In this document: piece after piece, positions 24,315-36,300 of the stretch | Position numbering within the stretch: the stretch's first letter is position 1 | How the letters are laid out: each line of letters starts with the position of its first letter | DNA from: Hemileia vastatrix | Taxonomy: Eukaryota; Basidiomycota; Pucciniomycetes; Pucciniales; Zaghouaniaceae | Direction: 5' to 3' | DNA length: 64,000 bases | NCBI GenBank assembly: GCA_030280995.1 | Contig: JASXTE010000010.1 | Span: 24,987,823-25,051,822, forward strand | Made by a program: the position numbers and the translations under genes | The notes under the pieces: generated by a model | Seen by the model: only the letters and a program-made list of their open reading frames with translations | Databases searched by the model: none | What the model was told of the DNA's origin: nothing

Positions 24315-25334
24315 TCAATATTCTTCACTTCTTGTGCCTCTAGGGTAAAATCTCTTCACCTGATCCACAGCGACTCTCTTCTTTAAGACTGCACCATCCA
24401 ACTCTTCCAAAACATAAGAACCTCCAGACACCTGAGATCTGACTCCGTAAGGTCCATTCCATCTGTCAGCAAACATCTTTCCCCACTGACTCTCCAAACT
24501 TCTATTATACACCAAAAACAAACAACCAGGTTTCAAAGGATTCCTGAGTCTATGAGCCAACCTCTTGTCCCAGTATCTGACTGATTGATTTCTTATCTTC
24601 ATCATTCTAGAGTATGCCTTCTCTTGACATTCCTCTTTACATTATAACTGTTGCATCCTGGCACAGAGCAAATCTTCTGTTGAACATACATCATCCCAGT
24701 CAATTCCAAGATAAGAGACGGCTTCCAAATCCACTGGTAGAGCTGTTTTCTGACCAAACATTAATTCATAGGGAGAATAGCCACTTGTCTTCTTCACAGT
24801 GACCCTATCAGCAAATAACCCCAAGGGTAAATAATGCCTCCACTTTTAAGCACTATCTCCACACATCTTCACAAAAGCATTCTTAATAACTTTATGGCCT
24901 CTTTCAACCATGCCTTCAGCTTCAGGATAATAAGGTGTAGCCACTCTAACTTTAGAACCAATACTTGCCACAGCTTCTTTGAATTCAGCTCCAAACTCTG
25001 GCCCTCCGTCAACAGTCACCAACTTCATCAACCCATATCTAAATACCCATTCCTTCTTTAAAAATTCTGCCACATTCTTGGCAGTCAAATTAACCAGAGG
25101 CACTGCCTCCACCCAACCAGACAAATCATCCCTGGAAACAATCAAGTATTAATACCTTCCCTCTTTAATATGGACAGCATCCAGACTAACTCTTCCAAAC
25201 ACAGTTGATTCACAAGTAGCACGGCCAACCTCTTTAGGTTTCAAATGACTTCTTCTTTGAAATTCTTTGCAAGATTGAACCCAACCCTGCACAGCCAACT
25301 TCATACCTGGCCACCAAAATCTGTCTGCTACGGC
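24315..25334 (-). pseudogene. pol: Element X integrase with three in-frame stops
   Basis: One minus-strand frame encodes a Ty3/gypsy-type integrase from a lineage distinct from families 1-3. Zinc-binding part: RFWWPGM...CKEFQRR, the second Cys apparently lost. Catalytic core: SRDDLSGWVEA, VDGGPEFGAEF, PEAEGMVERGHK, giving the D,D,E residues. Then SGYSPYELMFGQ and a C-terminal part ending KRFYPRGTRSEEY. TAA stops interrupt it near 25146, 24843 and 24606 with no frameshift between; each could be a former CAA (Gln). No RT or RNase H of X is present. Upstream it is fused in frame to the E2' protease. It ends at 24315. Confidence 0.85.
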
Positions 25335-27980
25335 TTTGTATTTACAAATGGGGGACAAAACAGAGCCATAACCTCTCCAATTTTCAGAAATGATAGGCAT
25401 AAGTTTTGATTTATAGTCTTGATCTACTGAAGCAAGTGCTTTTTCAGATACTACACTTCCTCCAGCTTCAGAATCCAAAACAACTTCAATGCTGGTTCCA
25501 TTGATCAAGACTGGTGCCTTGAGAGGGGCAATAACAATTGAGCTATCCTCAATGTTATTTATGATCTCAGCATCCTCAACTGTAGATAAATCATTATTAT
25601 CAATATTAATAGTATTTAAATAATGAATATCTTCTTCCAGCATCAAAATTTTCTGCTGAGATTCATATGAAATATTGCTGGCACAATCACTTGAAGTATC
25701 ATCTAGTGCTATTGTGTCATCAGCATGCTCCTCAGTTTGTTCAACAAGATTTATCTTCTTTTCACAAAAATGGCCTTTCTTCCAAGGCTTGTTGCACTTG
25801 AAGCAAGTGTTTGTTGCATACTTATTAGGTGCAACAGGGGCAGAAGGTTTACCAACCTTTTCCAGAAGTTTCTGTTGGTAATTGGAGGGTTTCTCCAAAG
25901 AGGTTCTAAGAATGAATCTTCTGGAATCATACTTGTTGTTTAGAAGGATCTCATTTCAAGTATTAATAAAAGAAGAAGGTTCTCTGGAGATTTTAGTCCT
26001 AGCCACTATCAAGTCACTCAAATACATTGGTAATTTATAAAGGATCCTGTCCTTCCATAATTCAAACTCCATATTTGGGTCCATTTCCCTCAATATTTTT
26101 ACAAGTTTCATTAGAATCTCAATAGTTTTATCAGTCAAAGAGCTATATCTAGTTTCTTCATACTCCCTTTGTTGAGCTATCCTAAACTTGGAGCCACCAA
26201 ATTGTGCTTTAATTAATTTCTTCCAATCTTCCCATGAGTAGTCATTCCTATCCAAGAGAACAGATTCATACCACATTAGGGCTACATTGGTAAACAAAGA
26301 AATTAACTTAGACACAATTTCCTCATCTGGGAGCTTGTAAGAGTTTTTTAATTTATTAATTCTGCAAATGAATTGCTGCAAATCAGAAGAAGAATCACCA
26401 TCAAATGTTGGGTACAGGTCAAGTTTTGGCCAATTCTTTTGATTTGAAGGAGTCTCCTTAGTACTAGCTTGTTTCTGAGTAAGAAGCAGCTGTAATTTCT
26501 CTAATTGTGCTGAAATCTCATTGTTTAATCCTTCTGTGGAAGATCCTGATGTATCATCAATTTTTGATGGAAACTCAGTGATATCAACAGGTATTTCTGG
26601 ACCTAATTTTACTTTAGATGAACTAGCAACAGGTAAACTTGGAGTATCCTGTACCATATGTTCCTTCAAAGAAATTTCAGAATATTTTTGATCATTAAAA
26701 AATGAATTCAATTTTTCTTCAATGGTTGTTAATCTGGTTTTCACTCTTGGAAGACTAGATAAACTCTCATTGATGGTTGCAAAAGATAACTGGTTTTTAT
26801 TTTGAAAAGATGAATAATGATCACTCAATCTTTTCATGTTCATCTTATGTCCCTCTAGCTCCTGGAAACAGATGGACACAGTATCTTGTAGTTTAGACAA
26901 ATTATTTTTGATATTTTTCCATAAAGCAACTTTCTTTTCATGAGTTACTTTGTAATTCAATAAATAATCAAAAACTCTCTTTAATTCACTCCTAAATGAT
27001 TGATAACCCTTTTCAGTTAACAAACTATTAAATTTTTGAGTCAATTGCATATTTTTCATGTTATGATTTTGTTTAGAAATAATATCTCCCAAATATTCAT
27101 CATTAATTTTTGCAACATCTAGAGTGTTTCTCAATAAGGAAACAGAGTAACTTTCAAGATTCTCATAAAAATCAGGATCAAGTGTTTCATAAATAACAGC
27201 CATATCAGGATTTATCATTGAAGTAGCAATTAAAATCAAAGGATTATATACATTAGAATATTGAGTAATATGTCTACTCCTATCAGCCTCTACTAGTCTC
27301 ACAGTTTCATCTCCTCTTCCAGAATTACCTGAAGGAACTGATTCAGCAACAAGAAATGGTACTTGAGATTCAATAGAGGGGCTTACCAAGGCTTGGTCAA
27401 GAACTGAATGTTGTTTTTACTTTTTCTCCCTCCTAGATAAGGGTGAGGAGGTGTGGGGTTGAACTGACTGGTTCTTGACGGACCTGCCTGAGGCATTTGA
27501 GGCTGCTGATGTTGGGACAGATAATCCCACTTCCACTTTGACACTTCCAACTTTTCTGGTTGTTGGGGAGCCAATTGTGGAAGATCCCTGGGGGGAGGAG
27601 GTCTCCTCTTCTCTTGAAGAACGGAATCTATTTTTCTTACCTTGTCTTCTAGTGAATCTGTTCTTGCTCTCAGTTTTAGGTTTTCTGTCCTCAGTTCCTT
27701 TATGTGGGTGGAGAGATTTTTCACTTGCTGAGGTAAGGGCATCTTTTTTATTTTGAAGTCTTTTGAAATTCCTTCTGAGGGGTTGATGGAAGGCTTTTGT
27801 TCCTGAGAATTTGTCTCCACTAGTATTTCCACTTCCTCCATTTCCACATCCTGATTGGTCCAATAATTGATTAATTTGAGCCAATTTTGTAGTAAAGGGA
27901 GAACTTACAGAAGTAGCCTCATCATAATCAATTAAATCCAATTCCTCATCGCGGACAGAAGAAGCACCTTGATCAGTCAT
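25335..27980 (-). pseudogene. gag: E2' Gag and protease (family 2), truncated and fused to X
   Basis: Minus-strand family 2 Gag from ATG 27980 (MTDQG, acidic start as in E2). Frame 27980-27417 stops at TAA where E2 is open. It resumes in the same frame at 27389 and runs to 25956, where TGA replaces Cys of the INTCNE motif. The last part, 25898-25335, holds the zinc knuckle (CFKC...GHFC) and protease, whose catalytic DSGAGG reads DSEAGG. About 31 residues after DSEAGG... (CKYK) the family 2 sequence ends near 25335 and X integrase follows in frame. RT, RNase H and the family 2 integrase are missing. Confidence 0.88.
27383..27980 (-). CDS. E2' spliced overlapping ORF, intact to Pro-Trp-stop
   Basis: Exon 1 27980-27909 (24 codons), intron 27908-27851 (58 nt, GTAAGT...AATCAG), exon 2 27850-27387. 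Exon 2 reads DVEMEEVEILVE, heptad-rich PQQVKNLSTHIKELRTENLK, then KWKWDY, a Pro/Gln stretch, HPYLGGRK, and ends Lys-Pro-Trp followed by TAA. The TAA lies inside a GTAAGC donor; a second 58-nt intron, 27386-27329 (ending CTTCAG), would recreate TGG-TAA after splicing. About 179 residues. Differences from E2 are mostly conservative (D/E, K/R, L/V) although the region also encodes Gag in another frame. Confidence 0.62.
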
Positions 27981-28819
27981 ATTTTAATTTTAACCTGAAC
28001 TGAGGGAAGGAAATATTAAGATATATTAGTTTTATTTTTGCTTTATTAAAAGAAAAATAAGAAAAAAAAATTTTATATATAAAAATTTTCAGGACAAAAT
28101 TCAACTGAAATAATAATCACAATTTTATTAATTCAAAATAATTTTATAGCCAGGATTAAAAGAAATCAACTGAAGTAATAAAATTAATTTTTTAATTAAC
28201 AATTTAAATTTTGATAATTATCAGGATTAAAATCAACTGAAGGAAATTTAATTACCAGGACTTAATCTCAACTGAAATAATTTAATATAATTAATTTTAT
28301 TAATTTTCAATATTTTATTGTCAGGAAAATTTTTCAACTGAAACAATAATATATATTTTAATTTATCAGGACAAAGTAAACTGAAAAAAAATAATATAAT
28401 ATAATAATTAAAAAAAATTATATTACTTCTAATACTAAGAACAGTATAGTTCTATCTTTGTCAACTAGGAAAATAAAAATTATAATTTACTAGACACCTC
28501 CCCCTGTAAAATGAGCAAATTAATGCCACTTACAGAGTGCTGAGTAAAAAAAATACATAGACTATGAAAAGTGCAAAGTGACCCATGAATAGTAATCAAT
28601 GTAATTACCACAAATATATATGACTATTGTCAATATATAAGCTTAAGTTTTGGAGCATGTTTTGATTCCCATTTTCAGAAAAAAAATAAGTCATGTTACT
28701 GATGACGTTTGTGCTTTTTGTTGTCCACTTGTCCCTATAGGTACCTCGATATCAATGGTCCCTTGGTCTCCGGCCTCAAGTTATCAATGCGCCATCAATA
28801 ATTCGGAAAGGATCCCAAC
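27981..28819 (-). other. E2' leader with CAGTTGA...TCCTG motif copies
   Basis: Counterpart of the E2 leader. On the minus strand the motif occurs at about 28107-28090, 28172-28151, 28240-28222, 28275-28256, 28340-28322 and 28384-28366 (the last two degraded). A PBS-like TGGGATCCTTTCC lies 2 nt after the LTR end at 28820. The PBS-proximal part (28620-28818) still aligns with E2. Confidence 0.65.
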
Positions 28820-29137
28820 TGTTGATGGGTCTTTTGGTCTAGAAGGTTCAATTGGAGGTCCAACGAGGATTTTAAGTGGATTAATGAACTTTTAAAGTCA
28901 AGGTACGTAGTTTTATTTCTTTTGATTAATTTACTCATGTTTAAAGAGGTGAAGCTTTTCAAATATTATTATTATTTATATCTTAGAGTTAAAGTGATGT
29001 AAATACTAATGTTATAAAAAATAGTAATAAAGATTGTATCTAATAGATCTGTTATAAAAGTGGTAAGTAAAGAATGAGTTGAAAAAGTACAAAAGGAGAG
29101 GGCCTTTTATAGGCAAAAGGTGAGAGATAACACACGG
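28820..29137 (-). repeat. E2' 5' LTR, 3' part
   Basis: Begins TGTTGATGGG on the plus strand (LTR end CATCAACA on the minus strand). It contains the reverse of the TATA region (CCTTTTATAGG near 29105) and is interrupted at 29138 by repeat Z. The other part is at about 30240-30701; together about 780 bp, close to the 822 bp of E2. Confidence 0.8.
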
Positions 29138-30240
29138 TGTAGACAATCCTATAGTGCTAGCTATAGGCCTTGACCAAGGGAGTTGGAGAAAAAACCAGAG
29201 AGAAAATTCCCTGTCCCTTTAGAAAAATAGAGTGAGATTTACTTGCTAAAGTAAGTTCGTTCCTGTTTGCTAAAGCCCCCTTTCAATACACTTGACTGCT
29301 TGATGAGCCAAGAAAGTAGTCACCAGACAGACTACCAGACCAAAGAACTGAAATGTAGACCAATGTCCACACCAGAGAAAGCAAAGATACTTGATGTAGG
29401 CTGCAAATCCACACCAGAGACAGAAATAATACTTGATATAGCTTGCAAGACTACACCAGAGAAAACAGTTGCCAAAGTTGAGTTAAATGAAGAACTAACC
29501 TTGCAACAAACACAGCCAATTGTGGCCAAAAACAGTGAAAACTGAGTGAGGAACAAGGATATCACCTCCAGATGGTTGTATGATAATTAAAGTTGCCCCA
29601 AACTGTCTTATTTACTATGTACACACAGACCACTATCTAAGAGCCTATGCACACCAACAAATTTGGTGCCTGTACCAGCCAAATTGAATAAAAACCCTCC
29701 AGAAGCGCTCCCCAACTTTCTAAAACAGAGGTGGGCGGGCCTCCCGACATCAGAGGTGCCGCCTGAAGCGGGCCGGCCTCCCTGAAGCCAAAAAACCAAT
29801 AAAAACACCTAATCTACTTAGAAAAATTAGCTACAACTACTAAAACCTTTAAAACACGGAATTTCACTATAACAACGTTGAGACATGAAATATAGAGCTA
29901 AATTAGCCCTATCCAATGGTACTAAGTACTTAACCCTAAGACTTAAGGTTAGCCCGTAAAACACAAAAAAAAATTAAACAGTTATCTTTTGTAACTGAAG
30001 AATGAGGAATTGACCCCTTAAAACTTAAAATATTAAAATTATTATCAGGACATGAAATATATAGAAAAACCGGGGCTATCCAATGATAGTACCCACATAC
30101 CTGCAGACCCAATATCCATGGAATAAAACCAGAAAAATACCCAATTCCACAACAGATGTCAATTAAGACATGCACGAACAGTGCCAAATCACACAACAAA
30201 GGCCCCTGCCAATGTTGGAAGACCACAATGGAGTTAACAA
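29138..30240 (+). repeat. Dispersed repeat Z, copy 1
   Basis: Begins TGTAGACAATCCTATAG. The same sequence begins at 63443 in an unrelated context, which fixes the left boundary. The right boundary, about 30240, is estimated from where the E2' LTR resumes. Inside are a 42-bp minisatellite (29366-29490), a GC-rich patch (29728-29796) unlike the surroundings, and a diverged internal duplication (ACATGAAATATA...CTATCCAATG near 29884 and 30050). It could be a solo LTR of another family; no clear TSD or matching terminal CA was found. Confidence 0.7.
29366..29490. repeat. 42-bp minisatellite in Z, three units
   Basis: Units start at 29366, 29408 and 29450 with TCCACACCAGAGA or a variant. The open frame over it gives a 14-residue repeat of the form STPEKxxILDVGCK. 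The second Z copy has the same array at 63671, 63713 and about 63755. Confidence 0.85.
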
Positions 30241-30701
30241 AATCCAATAAGAGAGTGTGAGAGAAAAAACTTACTGAAAAGAGAGTATGTGAATATAAAA
30301 AAGATATACTAAAATGATGCATCAATAAAAGGTATCATATTTATTTAATATAAATTTTGAGTTCCCTTAGATTGTCACACTTAGTATAGAATATTTGATT
30401 TAAAATGTTATTTTACCTGAATTTTAAATTTCTTAATAAGGAAATTTGAATTTTTTTAGATTTTTAATATCTTTAATAATATTTTTATTCCCTTTTCAAC
30501 TTTATTATTGAGCACAGTGTTAGGAAGTAAAAATATACAGGACACTTATTAATTGTTATTAATTACTAAATTTACTTATTGTAAGTAATAAATAAGTAAA
30601 TAATAGATAATTAATTATTAATAAGAATTAAAAAAGGTGTGACTTCATCTCAGTAAGATAATTAATTATTTTACTGGATAAGTCTAGTAGCCTGGCTGAC
30701 A
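30240..30701 (-). repeat. E2' 5' LTR, 5' part
   Basis: Resumes the family 2 LTR (it matches the region near 50150-50594) and ends GGCTGACA at 30701, the reverse of TGTCAGCC. The left limit is approximate because Z's end is not sharp. ATAAT at 30702-30706 would be the right target-site copy. Confidence 0.8.
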
Positions 30702-30876
30702 ATAATCTTAATATATATATATATATATATATATATTGTAGAATCCATTATTTTTATATTCAAATAATATAGATAATTATATTTTTATATTTTGAAATAT
30801 TAAAATATACCACTTTTAAAGAGAAAATCAGTTCATTCTTTTTGAAAAACTTGATTTTTTTAACTTCATAGAGACC
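30702..30876 (+). other. Remnant of E3 leader with an (AT) run
   Basis: AT-rich, with a perfect TA/AT dinucleotide run near 30712-30735, directly before the E3 gag start. E3's 5' LTR and most of its leader are absent, apparently displaced by E2'. Confidence 0.55.
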
Positions 30877-33328
30877 ATGTCTAGTAACTTGACTGACAGC
30901 ATGGATAGCTTAAATGTGGATGAGATTGAAGTAGAATGTGAGGTTGACTCAGTAAGTTCTTCTGAATTGAGTTACAAAAACTCTTCTGCTGACAAAAAAC
31001 CATCCAATTCTTCAGGAGGAGTGGTAAACCCCCCTCCCCAAAAAACTCTGAAAGAAGTCAAGCATCAAATAAATCTGGAAAATCCTTTAAAAGGTATAAA
31101 AATAAAAAAGATTCCTCTGGCCCAGCAGGTAACCAATCTATCAAGCCGCATAAAGGAGATGAGGGCAGACAGTATGAGATACAAAGAAAAAGGAGATACC
31201 TTTGGGTGCAGATGCAGGAGCTTTTAGCTCACAAAAAGGCTCAACCTCCTCCCTTACCAACCACCCAGGCTCAGCCTCAGCCTCAGTCCCAATAAACACC
31301 CAGCTCTTTCTAACAAAATTCAAATACTCTGGAAGTGGAACAGTGGAAGTGGGACTATCTTATGAGCCATTATCAGCAGAATTTACAGCATCAACCAGCT
31401 CATCACCCTAGCCCATCCAAGACACAAACTTACCATCAAACTCCTCAGGCCCATCCTTATCAGGGAGGCAGAAAAAATAAAGCACAGGGGAAATTTCCTC
31501 CTTTGCCATGGTAAGTAGCTTGTTTGATAATCATGTAATTATTTGTAATAATAAATCTTCTTCTACAGGTAATATTTTTGAGAATGTTGAAAGAACTGTT
31601 AAACCTATAAAGAGACAACTTCCTGTTATAAGTAGCCCTAATGATGCTCTAAGTAAACTGTCATTTGATGAACCATTACATTTAACTTCTACTTCTTTGG
31701 TTAATCCTTCTCTTGCAATTAAAAATGATTCTTTTGCCCCTGAAATTTATGTTTTTCTTGAAAAAACTTCTGAGGAAATATTGAAAGATTCTCTTCATTT
31801 TAGTATTGTGAAAGACAAAATGTTAAGAGATTTGTTAAAGCATGAGAATGACAGATTGAATAATTTTCATTTAAACTGTAAAGTGAGTTCTTCTGTACAA
31901 GATAAAGCTTATTTTAGATTAAAGGACAACTTAAATTATGTAACTTCCCAATTGAAACAATTAAAAATTGATCATAAGGCGCTTTTAGATAAGAATTTTA
32001 TTTAAATAAACTTATTCATTAATTAAAACCCCTTATAAGTTAAAATGCTTCATTAAGAGATGACAATACATCCTTACATATTGCATTGAAAACATTGAAA
32101 ATTGAATTCCAGGCTTTGAGTAATAAATTCTCAGTTTATGAAGACAGAAATGTTTTATCTCTTTCAAAAATTAATGATCAACTTTCTGAAATTCCTAGGT
32201 TGAGAAATTATTTGTCTAATCTTGAAGGAAAATTCTCTATATTACCTCCTATTCCTGATCAACATTATGTTGAAATTGAAACTACTGCCCATAAGTCCAC
32301 CAAAAATAAGGGTAAACAACCTGAGCAGAGTAGATCTTACCTTCCTTTAAATGTGTCCATTAAACAGCCTGAAAATGTATCTACAAAATCTTCTGTGGAC
32401 CACAAAAAAATTTTCAATACTCATCATGATCCAGCTGTTTCTGTGAATAATGAAATTTCTGAACACCTTTCCAGGTTTCAGGAATTAATTACCATGAATA
32501 ATTATAAAGTTGACCATCCAAGTAGCCATAAAAATTGGCCTAACCTTGATCAATATCCCACCTTTTATGGTGATTATTCATCTGACTGGAAGCATTTTAT
32601 TCAAAGAATTGATAATTTGAAAAATTCTTATAAACTGTCAGATGAAGAAATAGTCTCTAATTTAATTTTTTATTATCCAATGTTGCCCTGAAGTGGTATG
32701 AGTCTGTCTTGTTGCCCAACCATCACTATACTTGGGATGAGGGGAAAACATCAATTGAGAATCAATTTGGTGGATCAAAATTCAGATTAGCACAGAAGAG
32801 ATTATATGAGAATGCTATATATACATCCTCTTCTTCTGAAAAACCTATTGTTTTTCTCATGAAAATAAAAAAAATTCTAAAAGCTATGGATCCAAAAATG
32901 TATTATGATACTTGTAGAGACAAAATCCTTTATAAATTTCCAAACTCTGTAAGAGATTTAATTTTAGACAGGACTGAGCATGTGAGAGAAAATTCTTCTT
33001 TTATTACTATCTGTAATGAGGTATTACTCAACCACAGATATGAACCAAAGAATTGTCCCTTAAAGCCTCCTCATGACCAAATCAAATCTTCATCAAATCT
33101 TCCAGAAAAACCTGGAAAACCCTCTGTCCCTGTTGCACCAAAGATATTTGCAACAAATACTTGTTGTAAATGTAACAAATCATGTCAGAAAGAACATGTT
33201 TGTGACAAGAAGATTCATCTTGTTGAACAAACTGAAGATCCTGAAAATCTGCAGTTGACCTTGATGATTCCTCAAGTGAATGTGATAGTAATATCTCTTA
33301 TGAAAATGATTCCCTTAATGATCTTTTA
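30877..33328 (+). pseudogene. gag: E3 Gag (family 3), many breaks
   Basis: Recognisable family 3 Gag in several frames. 30877-31227: acidic start, then the coiled-coil segment with IKKIPLAQQVTNLSSRIKEMR, which in families 1 and 2 belongs to the overlapping spliced frame. 31508-32005: NPSLAI region. 32086-32691: coiled coil, then KNWPNLDQYPTF. 32709-33329: rest of capsid and zinc knuckle CCKC...EHVC, where the Gly before His reads Glu. Frameshifts and stops separate the pieces. A GTAAGT donor follows Asp-Ser near 30952 (intron of 64 nt to 31015). CCATGG then TAAGT at 31508 marks the conserved second 58-nt intron (31511-31568). Ancient and dead. Confidence 0.82.
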
Positions 33329-36300
33329 ATGTTGGAACAAGATGTCCAATATTTAGATAATTTATCTGAAATTTGTAACTTGAATTTGTCTTCAGTAGAG
33401 AATTCTGATATTATAAAACATATTACTGACAGTTCCATATTAATCTCCCCCTTGAGAGCACCAGTTATCATTGATGGTAAAAATTTTGAAGTTGTTATTG
33501 TCTGTGGCACTGGAGGTAGTGTAGTGTCTGAAAAAGCACATGCTTTAGTAGATAAAAATTATTATAGTAAATTATTACCTATGACATCTGAAAAATGGAG
33601 AGGTTATGGTTCTGTTTTATGTCCCATTGGCATATGAAAAACCACTGTACTCTTTAAATATAATGGTGGCTTTGTCAGAGCTGTTTGTGAACTTTTTGTG
33701 ATGAAAAATGATAACTTAAGCAAATGTTTTATTATGGGAAATGACATTTTTACCATTTTTGGTATCAAATTAGATCCAGTAAACAATTGTTTCACATTGG
33801 GCATGAATGGAAAAAGAAAATTTAAAATTTCTTCCTCCAAAAAACCTTCTGCAAAACTGTTAAAGTCTTGCAATTCATTGATCCAGTGTAAGGGGAGATC
33901 AACAGAAGAAATGGATAATTTATTGTCTGAAATTAATACAGCTTCATTTGGTGATCAGTTAACTGGTGAACAGAAGGATTCTATAATTTCCTTAATTACA
34001 TCTTTCCCTATGGCTTTTTCTCATGGATCTCATGTGTTAGGAATTGTTAAAGATGAAATGAAAATTACTTTATCCTGTAACTTGAGTGATATTCCTCCTA
34101 GTCTATAGAAAAAACCTTATCTTGCTTCTCCAACAAAGTGAAAGGATATTGAGGATAATATTTCTACCTTATTGAAAATGAATATTATTAAGAAAGTGGA
34201 TGTTACCGCAAAATATTGTGTCATCTCACCAGTCTTAATATCTTATGAAAAAGATAAAGCAAGCTTATGTGGGTATTATAGAGCATTGAATATTTTTACA
34301 GTAGATTATATTTATCCTTTATCCAGGATTAATTCAATACATGCTACCTTACAAGGTGCAAAGTTAATTAGTTGTCTTGATTATAATAAGGTTTATTATC
34401 AAATCCCTGTTGAAAAGAATTCCCAAAATCTATTGCTTATTGCTACTCATATGGGAATATATAAGTATGTTAGAATGCCATTTGGTCCTAAGAATGCCCA
34501 TCCAGCTTTTCAAAAAGTTATGGATAATACATTTCATCAAGAAATAACTGAGGGGTGGTTAATAGTATATATTGATGACATTATTGTTTTTTCTAAGACT
34601 TTTGATGAGCACATTAATCACTTGAACACAATTTTTCAAAAAATGGATGACATTAACATGACTTTATCCTTAAAAAACTGTAAATTTGGTCTTCAATCCT
34701 TGAAAGTCTTGGGTCATGTTGTGTCAGGTTTACAAATCTGTGTAGATCAAAACAAAGTTGCTTCAATTCAGAATGTGAAAGCACCAACTTCTGTGATAGA
34801 AATAAAAAGTTTTTTGGGAATGTGTGGCTATTATAGACAATATATAAAAAATTATCAATTCATAGCCTTACCTCTTACAAATTTGACTAGAAAAGATGTA
34901 GCTTTTATCTGGAATGAGGAAGCACAAAAAGCCTTTAATGCATTGAAAAAAAGTTCAATGACTGCCCTAATCCTGGCTCTCCCAGATTTCAATAAACCTT
35001 TTTCCCTCTACACAGATGCAAGTTTTGTTGGACTAGGAGCTGCCCTCCACCTGAAACAAATTATTAATGATAAATATTCAGAAGTTTTAATTTTTTATAT
35101 TTCAAGAACCTTAAGAAATAGTGAATTGAAATATGGTGCAACTCAATTAGAGTGTTTAGCAGTTGTAAGGGCCCTAGAAAAACTTAATTACTACCTGTAT
35201 GACCAGAAATTTTAATTGGTTACTGAATGTAGTGCAGTAAAATTACTCTTAAACCTAAAGACACCAAACAGACATATGTTTAGGTAGCAACTAGCTGTTC
35301 AAGAGTATAGGGGTAGAATGACAATCATTCACGGAGCTGGTAATGTTCATTCAAATTTGGATATTCTGTCAAGATTGCCTTTACCAAATAATGATTTCAA
35401 TCCTGCCTATGTACCAGAAGATGATACAGTTCATATACATGGTATATATATTGTTGACATGGAGGAAGAATTATTGAAATTAACTCTGGATTCATATGAG
35501 AATGATCCTAATCTAAAAAAAATTAGTTACAATCTTGAATGATCCTAAGAAAGCTTCAATCCAAGCATTGATAAAAACTCTCCCTCCAGAGTATCAAAAT
35601 TTGAATAAAGGAAAATTTTGCATTGAGGATGGTTATATTTATTACAGGAGAGAACATAATAATTCCTTTTAATTCCTCATTCAATGAAAGAAACCATCTT
35701 AAAACTCTGTCATGATGACATTTTAGCTGGTCATTTTGATCTAGAAAAAACCATTTTCACAATAAAAAGCACTGCATGGAGGGCTAATATCTCTAAAGAC
35801 ACAAGGTTATATGTTTAATACTGTGACTCTTGCCAAAAATCTAAAAGATGAACAGGTGAAAGAGCAGGATTAATGCAACATATTGAAGCACCTGATGCTC
35901 CTTGGAAAATTATTAATACGGATTTTGTCACTGGTCTTCCTGTAGCAGGGAAAGAAAGTTATAGCTCTTGTTGGGTAATAGTGGATAGATTCACCAAAAT
36001 GTGTAAATTTATTCCCACCAAAGATTTACCTTTCTTATGGTGGTCACATATTTTTAATCTTTCTGGAATTCCCAAAGCCATCATTTCTGACAGAGACGCT
36101 AAATTTACATCTGAATTTTGGATGTCTTTGATGGATATATGTGGTTGTGAGCTGAAATTATCTACTTCTCACTATCCCCAAACTGATGGTTTAGCTGAAG
36201 GAATGATTCAAACTCTGGAGGATATGATTATAAGTTATTGTTCCTTTGAATTAGAATATAAAGACAATGACAGATTTACTCATGACTAGGTTACTGTACT

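Noticed and set aside
28650..28895. ORF of 81 codons near the E2' PBS
   Set aside because: It spans the LTR/leader border on the strand opposite to the element and has no counterpart at E2.
29267..29545. Small repeat protein gene in Z
   Set aside because: The 14-residue repeat comes from the 42-bp minisatellite; the second copy has a shortened, altered frame, so coding is doubtful. Reported as a repeat instead.
29855..29859. CACGG as the right target-site copy of Z copy 1
   Set aside because: It matches the CACGG before 29138, but the element would then end in AAAA rather than CA, and Z-like or foreign sequence continues to about 30240 before the host LTR resumes.
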